This document shows positions 1 through 8,377 of a stretch of DNA of 64,000 nucleotides, one piece after another (within the stretch, counting starts at the first letter, position 1; each line of letters opens with the position of its first letter). The position numbers and the translations under genes were made by a program. The stretch is from Clostridia bacterium. Lineage in GTDB: Bacteria > Bacillota > Clostridia > TANB77 > CAG-508. The notes below the pieces were generated by a model. That model did not search any database. It saw nothing but the letters and a program-made list of their open reading frames with translations, and was not told where the DNA came from. The DNA lies in assembly GCA_017429505.1 (NCBI GenBank), contig JAFROW010000013.1, positions 62,001-126,000 of the forward strand, written 5' to 3'.

Positions 1-65
1 TATAAAATTAATTTTTATAACGTCCTAATATATATGGTTACTTTTTTCCTCTGTCCCAAAAAACC

Positions 66-1466
66 TCACTTAGCAAGCTCATATATGGCTTCTGCATATA
101 TTTTGCAAGCTAAAACTATTTTTTCTATATCTACAAATTCATTTGCTTGATGACACATATCTTGGTCACCTGGAAAATTCGCACCAAAAGAGATACAGTT
201 ATCAAAAGCTCTTGCATAAGTTCCACCACCTATTGCAATTGGCTTGGCATTAGAATTTGTATTTTTGTTATATATATTGCAAAGTAATTTTACAAGCTCA
301 TTATCTTTTGGAATATATAGTGGCTCTTGTTTGCCTGCAACATAAGTTTCTAAATCATATTTTTCAGATTTTTTTGAAATACTATCTGTAACCTCCAAAA
401 TTGGCGTATTTACAGGAATTCTTAAATTTATTCCTATTTGTAAAAAGTCCTCATCATATTTAAAATGTCCTACATTTAATGTAAGTATTCCTGATTCGTC
501 TTCTATAGCCAAATCTAAAAGCTTTCCGTTATATTCCATTCCAATATGTTTTTCAAAAAAATCTAAAATATTTATATTATAACCAAAATGTTTGTAAATT
601 CTATTTAATAAAATAATCATTTGAGAAACTGCATTTTTACCTAAGTTAGGGTGTGCAGCATGTGCTTGAATTCCTCTAGATGTAATATGAATGTCTGTAT
701 CATAAGTATCATAAGAAATATCAAAATCTAGCTCTCTAATAATATCACTTAAATAGTTAAAACAATCCCCCACATCAATTCTATCTGGGTCAAGCTTTAA
801 AACAACTTTGCAGTATTTTGGAACAACATTTATAGCATTATTTTTGCAATCAATTTGCGCTATCTTTATTGGCAAGTCTTCATATTTTGAATAATCTTCT
901 TTTATATACATTGTTGCAATTCCTTTTTCTGCATAAATACATGGAAAATCTGCATCAGGGCTAAATCCAATACTAGGAAGTTCTTCTTTTTCTTTATAAT
1001 GTTTGATACATTTCCAATCTTTCTCTTCATTTACTCCCAATATTAAACGTACTCTTGAATTTACTTTTAAATTATCTTTAACTGCTTTCATAGCATAAAG
1101 TGCACTAATTACAGGTCCTTTATCATCTATAGTACCACGTCCATAAATTTTCCCATCTCTTATACTTGCTTCAAATGGTGGTGTTTTCCAACCATCTCCA
1201 CTTGGAACAACATCTAAATGTCCAATAATTCCTACTAATTTTTCTCCTTCACCAAATTCTATATATCCACAATAATTATCAATGTTTTTAGTTCTAAAGC
1301 CAAGTCTTTCTCCTAATTTTAAAGTATAATCTAAAACTTTTTTACATCCCTCTCCAAATGGCATTTGTGGATCTTTTGTCTCCTCTGAAACACTTGGAAT
1401 ATTTACTAAGTTGCATATTTCTTGAACTATTTCATTTTTTTGAGCTTCGATATATTCATCTAACAT
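66..1466 (-). CDS. pepV: M20 family dipeptidase PepV
   Basis: Zinc-dependent cytoplasmic dipeptidase of the M20 family, releasing amino acids from dipeptides. The 466-residue length fits PepV. Visible metal-site motifs are GHLDVVPSGDGW (His/Asp, about residue 83), DDKGP with the bridging Asp, NEEKDWKC with the Glu pair, SPDADFP and the C-terminal MCHQANE histidine. A lid domain lies between the two catalytic halves. The ATG follows a strong AGAGGAGG site by about 7 nt. The gene is monocistronic, with a long non-coding stretch upstream. Assignment is by family motifs; substrate range is inferred. Confidence 0.93.
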   Translation of the reverse strand: MLDEYIEAQKNEIVQEICNLVNIPSVSEETKDPQMPFGEGCKKVLDYTLKLGERLGFRTKNIDNYCGYIEFGEGEKLVGIIGHLDVVPSGDGWKTPPFEASIRDGKIYGRGTIDDKGPVISALYAMKAVKDNLKVNSRVRLILGVNEEKDWKCIKHYKEKEELPSIGFSPDADFPCIYAEKGIATMYIKEDYSKYEDLPIKIAQIDCKNNAINVVPKYCKVVLKLDPDRIDVGDCFNYLSDIIRELDFDISYDTYDTDIHITSRGIQAHAAHPNLGKNAVSQMIILLNRIYKHFGYNINILDFFEKHIGMEYNGKLLDLAIEDESGILTLNVGHFKYDEDFLQIGINLRIPVNTPILEVTDSISKKSEKYDLETYVAGKQEPLYIPKDNELVKLLCNIYNKNTNSNAKPIAIGGGTYARAFDNCISFGANFPGDQDMCHQANEFVDIEKIVLACKIYAEAIYELAK

Positions 1467-1944
1467 ATAAACAACCTCCTCTGTTCTTTAATTTTATTGT
1501 CGTCAAGTTTTATTCATTATATTCAATCACTTTTTGCATTATATTATAAAATATATTAAATTACAAGAGAAATATATATTAAAATTATCAACTAACTAGT
1601 AGCATATAATTTTCTTAAAATCTTTATAATTAAAAGTATTTAAATGGTTTAGCATAATGTCAATATTTTAAAACTATGGTAAAATCATAAATAAATAACA
1701 ATAAATTTCAAAAAAAATTTGTAAAGGATTTTTTAAAGTAAATTTAGAATTTGATATACACTTTTAAATTAACTCCGATTGTTTTCAAAATGCTTTACAA
1801 CAAATTTTAATAATAAAAAAGAGAAAAATGATTATTTTGACCCATAAATCTATATTAAAAACGAATCTTATGCTCCCCCAAAAAAAGGAGGTGTATAGAA
1901 ATTTATTATACAATTATTTATTTTAATATTTTACAAATATACAA
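1467..1944. other. Long intergenic stretch, no gene seen
   Basis: No convincing reading frame on either strand. It holds a loose inverted repeat (arms at 1715-1726 and 1793-1807, CTTTACA paired with TGTAAAG) and a GGAGGTG Shine-Dalgarno-like string near 1886 that is followed at once by a stop codon. dpaA, the usual partner of the next gene, is not here. Confidence 0.5.
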
Positions 1945-1973
1945 AACCATAACTAAAAACAAATCATATTATA
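1945..1973 (+). promoter_or_regulatory. Possible sigma-K-type promoter of dpaB
   Basis: AACC followed after 16 nt by CATATTATA (1965-1973) matches the sigma-K pattern AC-N16/17-CATANNNTA. The site lies about 37 nt upstream of the dpaB start. In Bacillus subtilis the spoVF genes are transcribed in the mother cell by sigma-K, which makes the match plausible. In sequence this AT-rich a chance match is possible. Confidence 0.4.
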
Positions 1974-2009
1974 TAATATAGTGTAAAATGAAAGGAGGAA
2001 ATGTAGAAT

Positions 2010-2588
2010 TTGGAAGTAAAAGGTAAAAAAATAGGATTTGTATTTACAGGTTCATTCTGTACATTTAAAAAAACTATTCCACAAATGAAAAAATTAAAAG
2101 ATTATGGGGCTGAAATAATACCAATAATGTCTTTTAACAGCTATAATTTAGATACTAAATTTGGTAAAGCAAAAGATTTTGTAAAAGAAATTGAAGAAAT
2201 ATGTAAGAAAGAAATAATCCACACAATACAAGGCGCAGAACCAATTGGTCCCAACCATTTAACTGATATTATGATTGTTGCACCAGCAAGTGGAAATACT
2301 ATGTCCAAACTTGCTAGTGATATTATAGATACACCTGCTACTATGGCAGTAAAATCACATTTAAGAAATAATTTGCCAGTAGTTATTGCTCCTTCTACGA
2401 ATAATGGGCTTGGAGCAAATATGGCAAGCATTGCAGCACTTATAAATAGAAAAAACTATTATTTTGTTCCCTTTAGGCAAGACAACCCAATATCTAAACC
2501 TCGCTCAATTGTTTTCGACCCTGAATATATATTAAGGACTACTGAACTTGCATTAGATGGAGAACAAATTGAGCCAATACTATTATAA
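2010..2588 (+). CDS. dpaB: Dipicolinate synthase subunit B (SpoVFB)
   Basis: Flavoprotein-fold subunit of dipicolinate synthase, which makes the dipicolinic acid that accumulates in the spore core. The 192-residue length is typical. Features are the N-terminal GKKIGFVFTGSFCTF nucleotide-binding start, the VAPASGNTMSKLA loop and APSTNNGLGANM. The start is TTG: AAAGGAGG at 1991-1998 sits 11 nt upstream and the nearby ATG is followed directly by TAG. The usual upstream partner dpaA is missing and the gene stands alone, with a hairpin terminator right after its stop. A sigma-K-like promoter lies upstream. The family assignment is firm; sporulation function follows from the family. Confidence 0.92.
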   Translation: MEVKGKKIGFVFTGSFCTFKKTIPQMKKLKDYGAEIIPIMSFNSYNLDTKFGKAKDFVKEIEEICKKEIIHTIQGAEPIGPNHLTDIMIVAPASGNTMSKLASDIIDTPATMAVKSHLRNNLPVVIAPSTNNGLGANMASIAALINRKNYYFVPFRQDNPISKPRSIVFDPEYILRTTELALDGEQIEPILL

Positions 2589-2613
2589 AAGGACTCCTTA
2601 AGGGAGTCCTTTT
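2588..2613 (+). terminator. Intrinsic terminator of dpaB
   Basis: Ten-bp stem AAAGGACTCC/GGAGTCCTTT with a 5-nt loop and a T tail, starting at the last base of the dpaB stop codon. Confidence 0.85.
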
Positions 2614-2641
2614 TAAAAAATTATCTGTTCCCTTCTTGAAC

Positions 2642-3223
2642 TTATTGTAAACTAAGTTCTTCAAAAAGTTTTATCAAATCTGCATCTGGATTTTGCAATA
2701 AGATATCTGCCAATTTATCCAAATCAATTTGAGCTATATCTTCTAAAAATTTAAATAAAGATTTTCTTTCAAAAACTTTTAATTCTCCCTCTGCTCTTGT
2801 CATCTCTTTTTTAATACTCTCTGGTAACTTAGCTATATAGTCATGTATATTGTATTTATCTTCAATTTCACCTTCAAGAATACTAAAATCATTTCTTTGA
2901 TTTTTTCCCCATTCATCTAAACCCCATTTAGCAATTAGTTTATCAATATCTATTAACTTATGATAAAACAAATAATCTGTTACTAAATGCAAAAAATAAC
3001 CTCTTTTTCTGCTATTTTCTATACTTCTTCCATTTTCTTGTAAATATTTTGCTGGATTAGACCAAGCTGAGTGTTTTCCGTAATGAGTACGTCCTTTCTC
3101 ACTTGAAGGTACCATATCTGGTTCAAGTGTTCCTTTAATTAATTCTTCTTCATCTATATTTTTTTGGGAATGATTTTTTAAATGTAACTTAGCAATTGCT
3201 AAATGCATTGAATAACTTGCCAT
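2642..3223 (-). CDS. Zinc-dependent phospholipase C-like protein
   Basis: A 193-residue soluble protein that resembles the zinc-dependent phospholipase C / S1-P1-like fold found in many uncharacterised Clostridia proteins. Supporting features are an early His (SMHLAIAKLHL), GTLEPDMV, and the metal-binding-type helix HLVTDYLFYH near residue 80, followed by a mostly helical, charged C-terminus. No signal peptide is visible, so a secreted lipase role is unlikely. Function is not known. The gene is convergent with dpaB, with only about 50 bp between the stops. Confidence 0.6.
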   Translation of the reverse strand: MASYSMHLAIAKLHLKNHSQKNIDEEELIKGTLEPDMVPSSEKGRTHYGKHSAWSNPAKYLQENGRSIENSRKRGYFLHLVTDYLFYHKLIDIDKLIAKWGLDEWGKNQRNDFSILEGEIEDKYNIHDYIAKLPESIKKEMTRAEGELKVFERKSLFKFLEDIAQIDLDKLADILLQNPDADLIKLFEELSLQ

Positions 3224-3319
3224 ATTTTATTTACTACCTTTCTTCAAAAATTATTATATCAAAAGTTTTATATTTTTACTATAAAGTTCTATAGTTCACA
3301 TAACATTTTGTTACGATTT

Positions 3320-4048
3320 TTACCACATTTCAACAATTGCATGTAGTTTGTTCTCATCTTGACTTTTTATAGTTACAATATGTTTATCTTCTTCCATTGT
3401 ATAATATATTTTAACATTCTCACCTAATCTAATTTGATGTTTATATGTAATTCTTAAATTATTTAATTCATCTGCAAAGTACACTTCTTCTGGCAATACT
3501 TCATTTGCGAGCTTAAGATATACTAAATTGTTCATATGTTTATTAACATCTATGTTTGCTCTTCTAACTTCATATTCTATCATTTTTTCATAACATGTAG
3601 GCTCTTTTAATTTAGTCACTTTTTCTTCAGCTTCTTGCAAATTTCCCTCAGGTTTAAAAAGTTCAAGTGTTTCCATATCTAATTTTACTATCTTTCTTTG
3701 TTCAAAATTATAAAATAGCCATTTTGATGTAGCTGTTGCTATGAGTTCATCTTTTTCATCATAAATTTCAAAATTACGATAGCAATTAAAACTCGGCTTA
3801 TCTGCAGGAAGAGCATAGGTTTTTACTTTAATACTATCATTAAAACAAAGTCTTTTTTTAACTTCTAAGCTCCAATCCAAAATTAAAAATGCGCCTTTAT
3901 TTTTTTCTACATCATTTACTCCATATCCTACCAAACCTGAATGATATGTGGCTATATCTTCCAAAAAGGCTAAAATCCCATAATTAGTAAGTTTGTTTTT
4001 CATTCCTATTTCTCTTAATCCTAATTTGTATGTTTGCTCTATTTTCAT
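3320..4048 (-). CDS. Acyl-ACP thioesterase (FatA/FatB type)
   Basis: Double hot-dog enzyme that hydrolyses acyl-ACP to free fatty acid. The N-terminal half holds LTNYGILAFLEDIATYHSG and the C-terminal half holds the active-site region RRANIDVNKHMNNLVYLKL (Asn/His). The reading frame is open to 4084, but an in-frame ATG at 4048 gives MKIEQTYKLGLREIG, the usual family N-terminus, and has GAGAGGA upstream. The ATG at 4084 has no ribosome-binding site, so I chose 4048. The product is about 242 residues, normal for bacterial members. Substrate chain length cannot be read from sequence. Confidence 0.88.
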   Translation of the reverse strand: MKIEQTYKLGLREIGMKNKLTNYGILAFLEDIATYHSGLVGYGVNDVEKNKGAFLILDWSLEVKKRLCFNDSIKVKTYALPADKPSFNCYRNFEIYDEKDELIATATSKWLFYNFEQRKIVKLDMETLELFKPEGNLQEAEEKVTKLKEPTCYEKMIEYEVRRANIDVNKHMNNLVYLKLANEVLPEEVYFADELNNLRITYKHQIRLGENVKIYYTMEEDKHIVTIKSQDENKLHAIVEMW

Positions 4049-4121
4049 TTTTAAAATCAATTCCTCTCTTCTTTCAAGCTCCATTTTTGGGACGAGTAAA
4101 ATTTAGCTTTTCCCGCTATCT

Positions 4122-4243
4122 GTTGGAAAAGAATTAAATTTTGGCAAGGCAGAATTTTGTGCAAAAAGCAGAGCATACAATCTAGTATGTGAGCATTTTC
4201 AAACAAAATTCTAACGAAGTCAAAATTGTAATTATTTTTCAAC
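4122..4243. repeat. Structured 3'-UTR element, copy 1 (after pgi)
   Basis: A 122-bp folded element ending 1 nt before the pgi stop codon. Plus-strand order: distal stem GTTGGAAAA...TTTTTCAAC, outer stem AATTTTGGC/GTCAAAATT, internal loop AAGGCA opposite TAACGAA, middle stem GAATTTTG/CAAAATTC, and an apical hairpin GCATAC...GTATGT. The same loop and layout recur at 36364-36488 and 45451-45572 with different stem sequences. It is most likely transcribed with pgi. Family and function are unknown. Confidence 0.7.
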
Positions 4244-4244
4244 T

Positions 4245-5546
4245 TTAATATCCTGGTTTTTCTAACAACCTAAACATATTCCTCTTATACTCTTCAACTC
4301 CAGGTTGATTAAATGGATTTACTCCTAAAATATTTCCTGAAATGCCACAAGCAAGTTCAAAGAAATATATAAGTTCTCCAATATTTTCTTCATTTAGCTC
4401 ATCTATAGTAATCATAATATTTGGAACTCCTCCTGAAACATGAGCTTCAATGGTACCTTCCATAGCTTTTTTATTTACATAGTCTAAATCTTTTCCTGCT
4501 AAATAATTTAATCCATCTAAATTATCGTCATCAGCATTTAATCTAATATTTAAATTTGGTTTTTTCACATTAATTACTGTTTCAAATAAGTTACGTCTTC
4601 CATCTTGTATATATTGCCCCATAGAATGTAAATCTGTAGTATAATCAACTCCTGCAGGGAATATTCCTTTTCTATCTTTTCCTTCACTTTCACCATAAAG
4701 CTGTTTCCACCATTCTGTAAAATAGTGTAATTTTGGTTCATAATTTACTAAAACTTCTATTAATTTATCACTTTTATATAAAATATTTCTTGCAATTGCA
4801 TATCTGTAGCATTCATTATATTTTAAATCACTATCTGAATACTTTTCTTGTGCAACTCTCGCTCCGTTCATTAATCTGTCTATATCAATACCTGCAGTAG
4901 CGATAGGTAGAAGTCCAACAGCAGATAAAACAGAATATCTTCCACCAACATTGTCTGGAACAACGAATCTTTCATATCCTTCCATTTCTGAAAGTGTTTT
5001 TAAAGCTCCTCTTTCTTTATCTGTTGTAACATAAATTCTACTTCTAGCTTCATCTATTCCATATTTATTTTCTAATATCTCTCTAAAAATTCTAAAAGCA
5101 ATTGCAGGCTCTGTCGTTGTTCCAGATTTTGAAATTACATTTACAGAAAAATCTTTATCTTCTAAAATTTCTATTAATTCATTAATATAATTTGGACTTA
5201 AATTATTTCCTACATAGAAAATCATAGGTTTTTTTCTTTTTTCTTCTTTTTGAAGATTTACAAAAGAGCTTGAAAGTGCATCTATTACAGCTCTTGCACC
5301 TAAATATGAACCACCTATTCCAATAACTAATAAAACATCAGATTCTTTTCTTATCTTTTCTGCTGCTTTTTTTATTCTTTCAAATTCATCTTTATCATAG
5401 TTTGTAGGAAGCTCTAGCCATCCAACAAAATCCTCTTCGTCTCTTGCTCTCCTATGTAAATCTTTGTGTATGTTTTCTACTTGAGATTTATATTTCATAA
5501 TCTCCTTTTCGTCTATTTTTGCATTTTCTAAATTTAATTTTAACAT
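4245..5546 (-). CDS. pgi: Glucose-6-phosphate isomerase
   Basis: Interconverts glucose 6-phosphate and fructose 6-phosphate in glycolysis. About 433 residues, the short bacterial form. Motifs include [14 protein letters not shown], the sugar-isomerase (SIS) phosphate loop [26 protein letters not shown] and a C-terminal [12 protein letters not shown]. The frame is open to 5639, but AAAGG lies 9 nt upstream of the ATG at 5546 and conservation begins there. It is separated from the main glycolytic cluster by 30 kb. Two features tie it to other genes here: the 3'-UTR element shared with eno and gap, and a 16-nt box over its ribosome-binding site shared with the yvcK-like gene. Confidence 0.95.
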   Translation of the reverse strand: MLKLNLENAKIDEKEIMKYKSQVENIHKDLHRRARDEEDFVGWLELPTNYDKDEFERIKKAAEKIRKESDVLLVIGIGGSYLGARAVIDALSSSFVNLQKEEKRKKPMIFYVGNNLSPNYINELIEILEDKDFSVNVISKSGTTTEPAIAFRIFREILENKYGIDEARSRIYVTTDKERGALKTLSEMEGYERFVVPDNVGGRYSVLSAVGLLPIATAGIDIDRLMNGARVAQEKYSDSDLKYNECYRYAIARNILYKSDKLIEVLVNYEPKLHYFTEWWKQLYGESEGKDRKGIFPAGVDYTTDLHSMGQYIQDGRRNLFETVINVKKPNLNIRLNADDDNLDGLNYLAGKDLDYVNKKAMEGTIEAHVSGGVPNIMITIDELNEENIGELIYFFELACGISGNILGVNPFNQPGVEEYKRNMFRLLEKPGY

Positions 5547-5554
5547 ATTTATCA

Positions 5555-5663
5555 TCCTTTCCGTGTTGATTGAGATTGTTTCTTTTTTCCTTGTATTTAG
5601 AATCGGCTCTTTTCTGTATATTTTCTTTTTGAATGTCAATTAAAATCGATTCTTTATCAACAC
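5555..5663 (-). promoter_or_regulatory. Leader with SD-adjacent inverted repeat
   Basis: Read on the minus strand, GTGTTGATAAAGA (5663-5651) is followed by ATCAACACGGAAAGGA (5570-5555), which contains the pgi ribosome-binding site. GTGTTGAT and ATCAACAC are exactly complementary, so pairing would close a hairpin abutting the Shine-Dalgarno. The same 16-nt box precedes the gene at 61227-62897. Translational control is inferred. Confidence 0.45.
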
Positions 5664-5685
5664 AATATGATTGTATCAAAACATA

Positions 5686-5727
5686 AAAAAAATAGCAAGT
5701 AATTTTTCATTTTCTTGCTACTTTTTT
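5686..5727 (-). terminator. Terminator downstream of rpmA
   Basis: TAGCAAG/CTTGCTA stem extended by A/T pairs, with T-rich sequence on both sides. It can act in both directions but is placed to end the rplU-rpmA transcript. Confidence 0.7.
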
Positions 5728-5797
5728 AAATATTTTTTAAAATATCTAATTAATTTCTTTTTTTAAATTGAATTCTGTACTATTTATAATACAGATT

Positions 5798-6079
5798 TTA
5801 TTGAGCATTAGCTACTTTCTTTTCTTCTACAGGATATACACTAACTTGTTTTTTATCTCTACCTTTTCTTTCAAATTTAACTTTACCATCAACTAATGCA
5901 AAAAGTGTATCATCACTTCCGATTCCTACATTAGTACCTGGATGTACGTTTGTTCCTCTTTGTCTTACTAAGATATTTCCTGCTAGAACAAATTGACCAT
6001 CAGCTCTTTTTACACCAAGACGCTTAGATTCACTATCTCTACCGTTATGGCTGCTACCTTGACCTTTTTTATGAGCCAT
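5798..6079 (-). CDS. rpmA: 50S ribosomal protein L27
   Basis: Large-subunit protein near the peptidyl-transferase centre. 93 residues, beginning [28 protein letters not shown] stands 8-9 nt before this ATG, so there is no N-terminal extension. Most Firmicutes make L27 with a short leader removed by the protease Prp, whose gene usually lies between rplU and rpmA. Here both the leader and prp are absent: only 61 bp separate the genes. The C-terminus carries a short lysine-rich tail. Likely cotranscribed with rplU. Confidence 0.97.
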   Translation of the reverse strand: MAHKKGQGSSHNGRDSESKRLGVKRADGQFVLAGNILVRQRGTNVHPGTNVGIGSDDTLFALVDGKVKFERKGRDKKQVSVYPVEEKKVANAQ

Positions 6080-6140
6080 GTTTTTTCACTCCTTCCAGTT
6101 TTCGAATTTATATACTATTTGTTTAAATTCTAATTTAGAA

Positions 6141-6554
6141 TTAAGCATTAGCTGTTGCTTCTACTTTAGCTTCTGATTTTTTAGTTGTTTTAGCTTCTTC
6201 TTTTTTTGTTTCAGTTGCTTTAGTTTCTGCTTTTTTTGCTGTTGCTAAATTGATTGATGTAATCTCAACCTTTGTGTATGGTTGTCTGTGTCCTTGTTTC
6301 TTTCTTTCATTCTTTTTAGCTTTCATTTTGAAAACAATGATTTTTTTGTGTTTACCATGAGAAACGACTTTTCCTTCAACCTTTACACCTTTAACATAAG
6401 GATTTCCAACTTGTACCTTTCCACCATCAGAAACTAAAACTATATTGTCAAATGTAACTTTTTTTCCTTCTTCAGCTTCTAATTTTTCGAAAAATACTAT
6501 GTCTCCTTCTGCTACTTTGTATTGTCTTCCACAGCTTTCAATTATTGCGTACAT
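6141..6554 (-). CDS. rplU: 50S ribosomal protein L21 with long basic tail
   Basis: Large-subunit protein that binds 23S rRNA. The conserved body ends at TKVEITSI (about residue 102), the normal length of L21. A low-complexity tail of about 35 residues rich in Lys, Ala, Thr and Glu follows, which is not part of the family core. GGGAGGTG precedes the start. First gene of the rplU-rpmA pair, with a likely leader RNA upstream. Confidence 0.97.
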   Translation of the reverse strand: MYAIIESCGRQYKVAEGDIVFFEKLEAEEGKKVTFDNIVLVSDGGKVQVGNPYVKGVKVEGKVVSHGKHKKIIVFKMKAKKNERKKQGHRQPYTKVEITSINLATAKKAETKATETKKEEAKTTKKSEAKVEATANA

Positions 6555-6559
6555 TTAAA

Positions 6560-6650
6560 ATGCACCTCCCTTTTTCGTATACTCGCTAATCCTTAAAAAA
6601 GGTAGTTAAATGTTTCATAACTTTTGTGTACCTTGACTAAGCGGATTACA
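6560..6650 (-). promoter_or_regulatory. Candidate L21 leader
   Basis: Between the likely promoter and rplU lies about 90 nt that can fold (AGGTA/TACCT and AATCC/GGATT pairings). Many Firmicutes carry an L21 leader RNA in this position. The call rests on position and pairing potential only. Confidence 0.35.
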
Positions 6651-6782
6651 ATTATTTATTATACAATAATTTTTACATCTTGTCAATGAATTTTTGGTAT
6701 ATTTTTGAAAAAATTTCATAAAATATTAAAAAAGCTATTGACATTTTTAATTTATGGTATTATAATAATATTTGTTAGACAT

Positions 6783-6858
<76 letters not shown>

Positions 6859-6863
6859 AATAG

Positions 6864-6901
6864 AAGCCTTGAAAATATTTAGTTTTCAAGGCTTATTTTT
6901 T
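6864..6901 (+). terminator. Terminator of tRNA-fMet
   Basis: Perfect 12-bp stem AAGCCTTGAAAA/TTTTCAAGGCTT followed by a T run. Confidence 0.9.
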
Positions 6902-6929
6902 AGTATATTATAGTAATATTTATGAAAAT

Positions 6930-7835
6930 TTAATTTTTAACATTATCTTTTATACATTCTGATTTGTTCTTTTTTTGTCCCAATAAAATTAAATACAAAT
7001 ATACAAAAATTAGTGCAATACTAATAATATCCATAATAGATATTCTAAATTTTGTAAAATAACTTATTATCATATATGCAACATATACTAGCATAGATAA
7101 AGTTGAAGCATAAATTGTATTAATTAAAGACTCCTTAAAAGTCCATTTATTTTTTAAAATTTTTGTCACGCCCCATAGTCCTGTAGATGTTAATAAAATA
7201 TATACAATATATAATAAAGCTATCATTCCAAAATAAACTACAAAATATTGTGCAATATAGTATGCAAATGAAGTTCTTTGTCTTAAATATTCTAAAACAT
7301 CTTGTTTGCCATATTCATATTTTAAATCTTTTATAAAATTTTGAGACACATCAGAATATTTATGTTCCTCTATTCCTTCAGCATCTTCGCTTTGAGGATT
7401 ATATTTATCAGTAATTAAAATATATTCATCTTTCAAAAAAACAATAACTCTTTTATAATTTGCCGCTAAATCTTTATATTGGTCTATTGCTTCTTGCTTT
7501 TCAAGTAGAGGATTTATTATAATAGGATTTCCAAAATAACTAACTATTTTTTCTTCATCTAATATAACAGCTTCTTCATTTTCAAGTGTTAATGTATTTT
7601 CTTTAAATTTTATTTCAGGTAATCTTTCATCTAAATAGCTAATCGCATCTCTAACTACATTAAGTTGTAAAAAAGTAGCAATTGAAGCTAAAATTAAAGC
7701 TAATATGCACACCAAACTAAAAAAATATTTTATAGTCCTTCCTATTCCTTGCTTTCTTAGATCTTCATATTTGCTTGGCCTAACAATCGAATACCACATT
7801 TTCTTAAAAAAATTTATTTTTATGTTTTCTTCCAT
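6930..7835 (-). CDS. DUF1189 family membrane protein
   Basis: A 301-residue membrane protein. The N-terminus (FFKKMWYSIVRPSKYEDLRKQG) and overall plan fit DUF1189: one membrane segment near residues 35-55, an extracytoplasmic domain of about 120 residues, then a block of four hydrophobic segments from about residue 190 to 290. Function is unknown. The gene stands alone, between the initiator tRNA terminator and the 6S RNA. It has no catalytic motif that I recognise. Confidence 0.75.
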   Translation of the reverse strand: MEENIKINFFKKMWYSIVRPSKYEDLRKQGIGRTIKYFFSLVCILALILASIATFLQLNVVRDAISYLDERLPEIKFKENTLTLENEEAVILDEEKIVSYFGNPIIINPLLEKQEAIDQYKDLAANYKRVIVFLKDEYILITDKYNPQSEDAEGIEEHKYSDVSQNFIKDLKYEYGKQDVLEYLRQRTSFAYYIAQYFVVYFGMIALLYIVYILLTSTGLWGVTKILKNKWTFKESLINTIYASTLSMLVYVAYMIISYFTKFRISIMDIISIALIFVYLYLILLGQKKNKSECIKDNVKN

Positions 7836-8010
7836 CTTTACTCATTCCTCTCTTAAATAAATAACATATGTAATTATAAAAGTCTTTTTCTTACAAATTA
7901 AATCATTTCCTATAAAATATACATATATAATAACACTTGAATAAAGAAAATGCAATTAAAAATAAGATATTTTCTCAAACTTTTGATGTAGTCCTAAAAT
8001 TAAAAGCGCA

Positions 8011-8217
8011 AAAAAAGTCCCCGCCGTAGCCGTAACTTGTGCCAAAATTTTTAACAACCTGCTCTCACAAACAGGTGGGTGCCTACCTAAATACTTATGG
8101 GCTTCTTACTACTAATATATTGCAAAAAGTGTAAGCTTGCACGCCATATCTAGAGATTAGCCCCTCTTTAAACTTGTAGGTTCTAAAAATTCTGCAATAC
8201 GCACTATGCAGGGTTTT
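8011..8217 (-). ncRNA. ssrS: Probable 6S RNA
   Basis: A ~207-nt RNA read on the minus strand, between two protein genes. The ends pair (5' CCCTGC with 3' GCGGGG, then TAG/CTA) and a T7 run follows as terminator, giving the long closed rod of 6S RNA. The 3' half resembles the classical 6S sequence in order: GAAGCC, ACCCACCT, a local hairpin, then GTTACGGCTACGGCG just before the closing stem. 6S RNA mimics an open promoter and binds the housekeeping RNA polymerase holoenzyme. The assignment is from recalled resemblance and was not computed. Confidence 0.7.
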
Positions 8218-8377
8218 TATTTAATTTTTATTGTTATATTTATATTATCATATAATAATATTTTTATCAAATAATTTATAATGCTAAAATACTTTAATAG
8301 TGTTTTTTATTTTTGATTATTCTTGTTTTTATTAAGTTATTCTCTTTTAATCTTCGTTTTTTACAACTTGACAATTT

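Noticed and set aside
8011..8217. RNase P or tmRNA instead of 6S
   Set aside because: No P4 or tRNA-like domain; the long closed rod with GAAGCC and GTTACGGC blocks fits 6S better.
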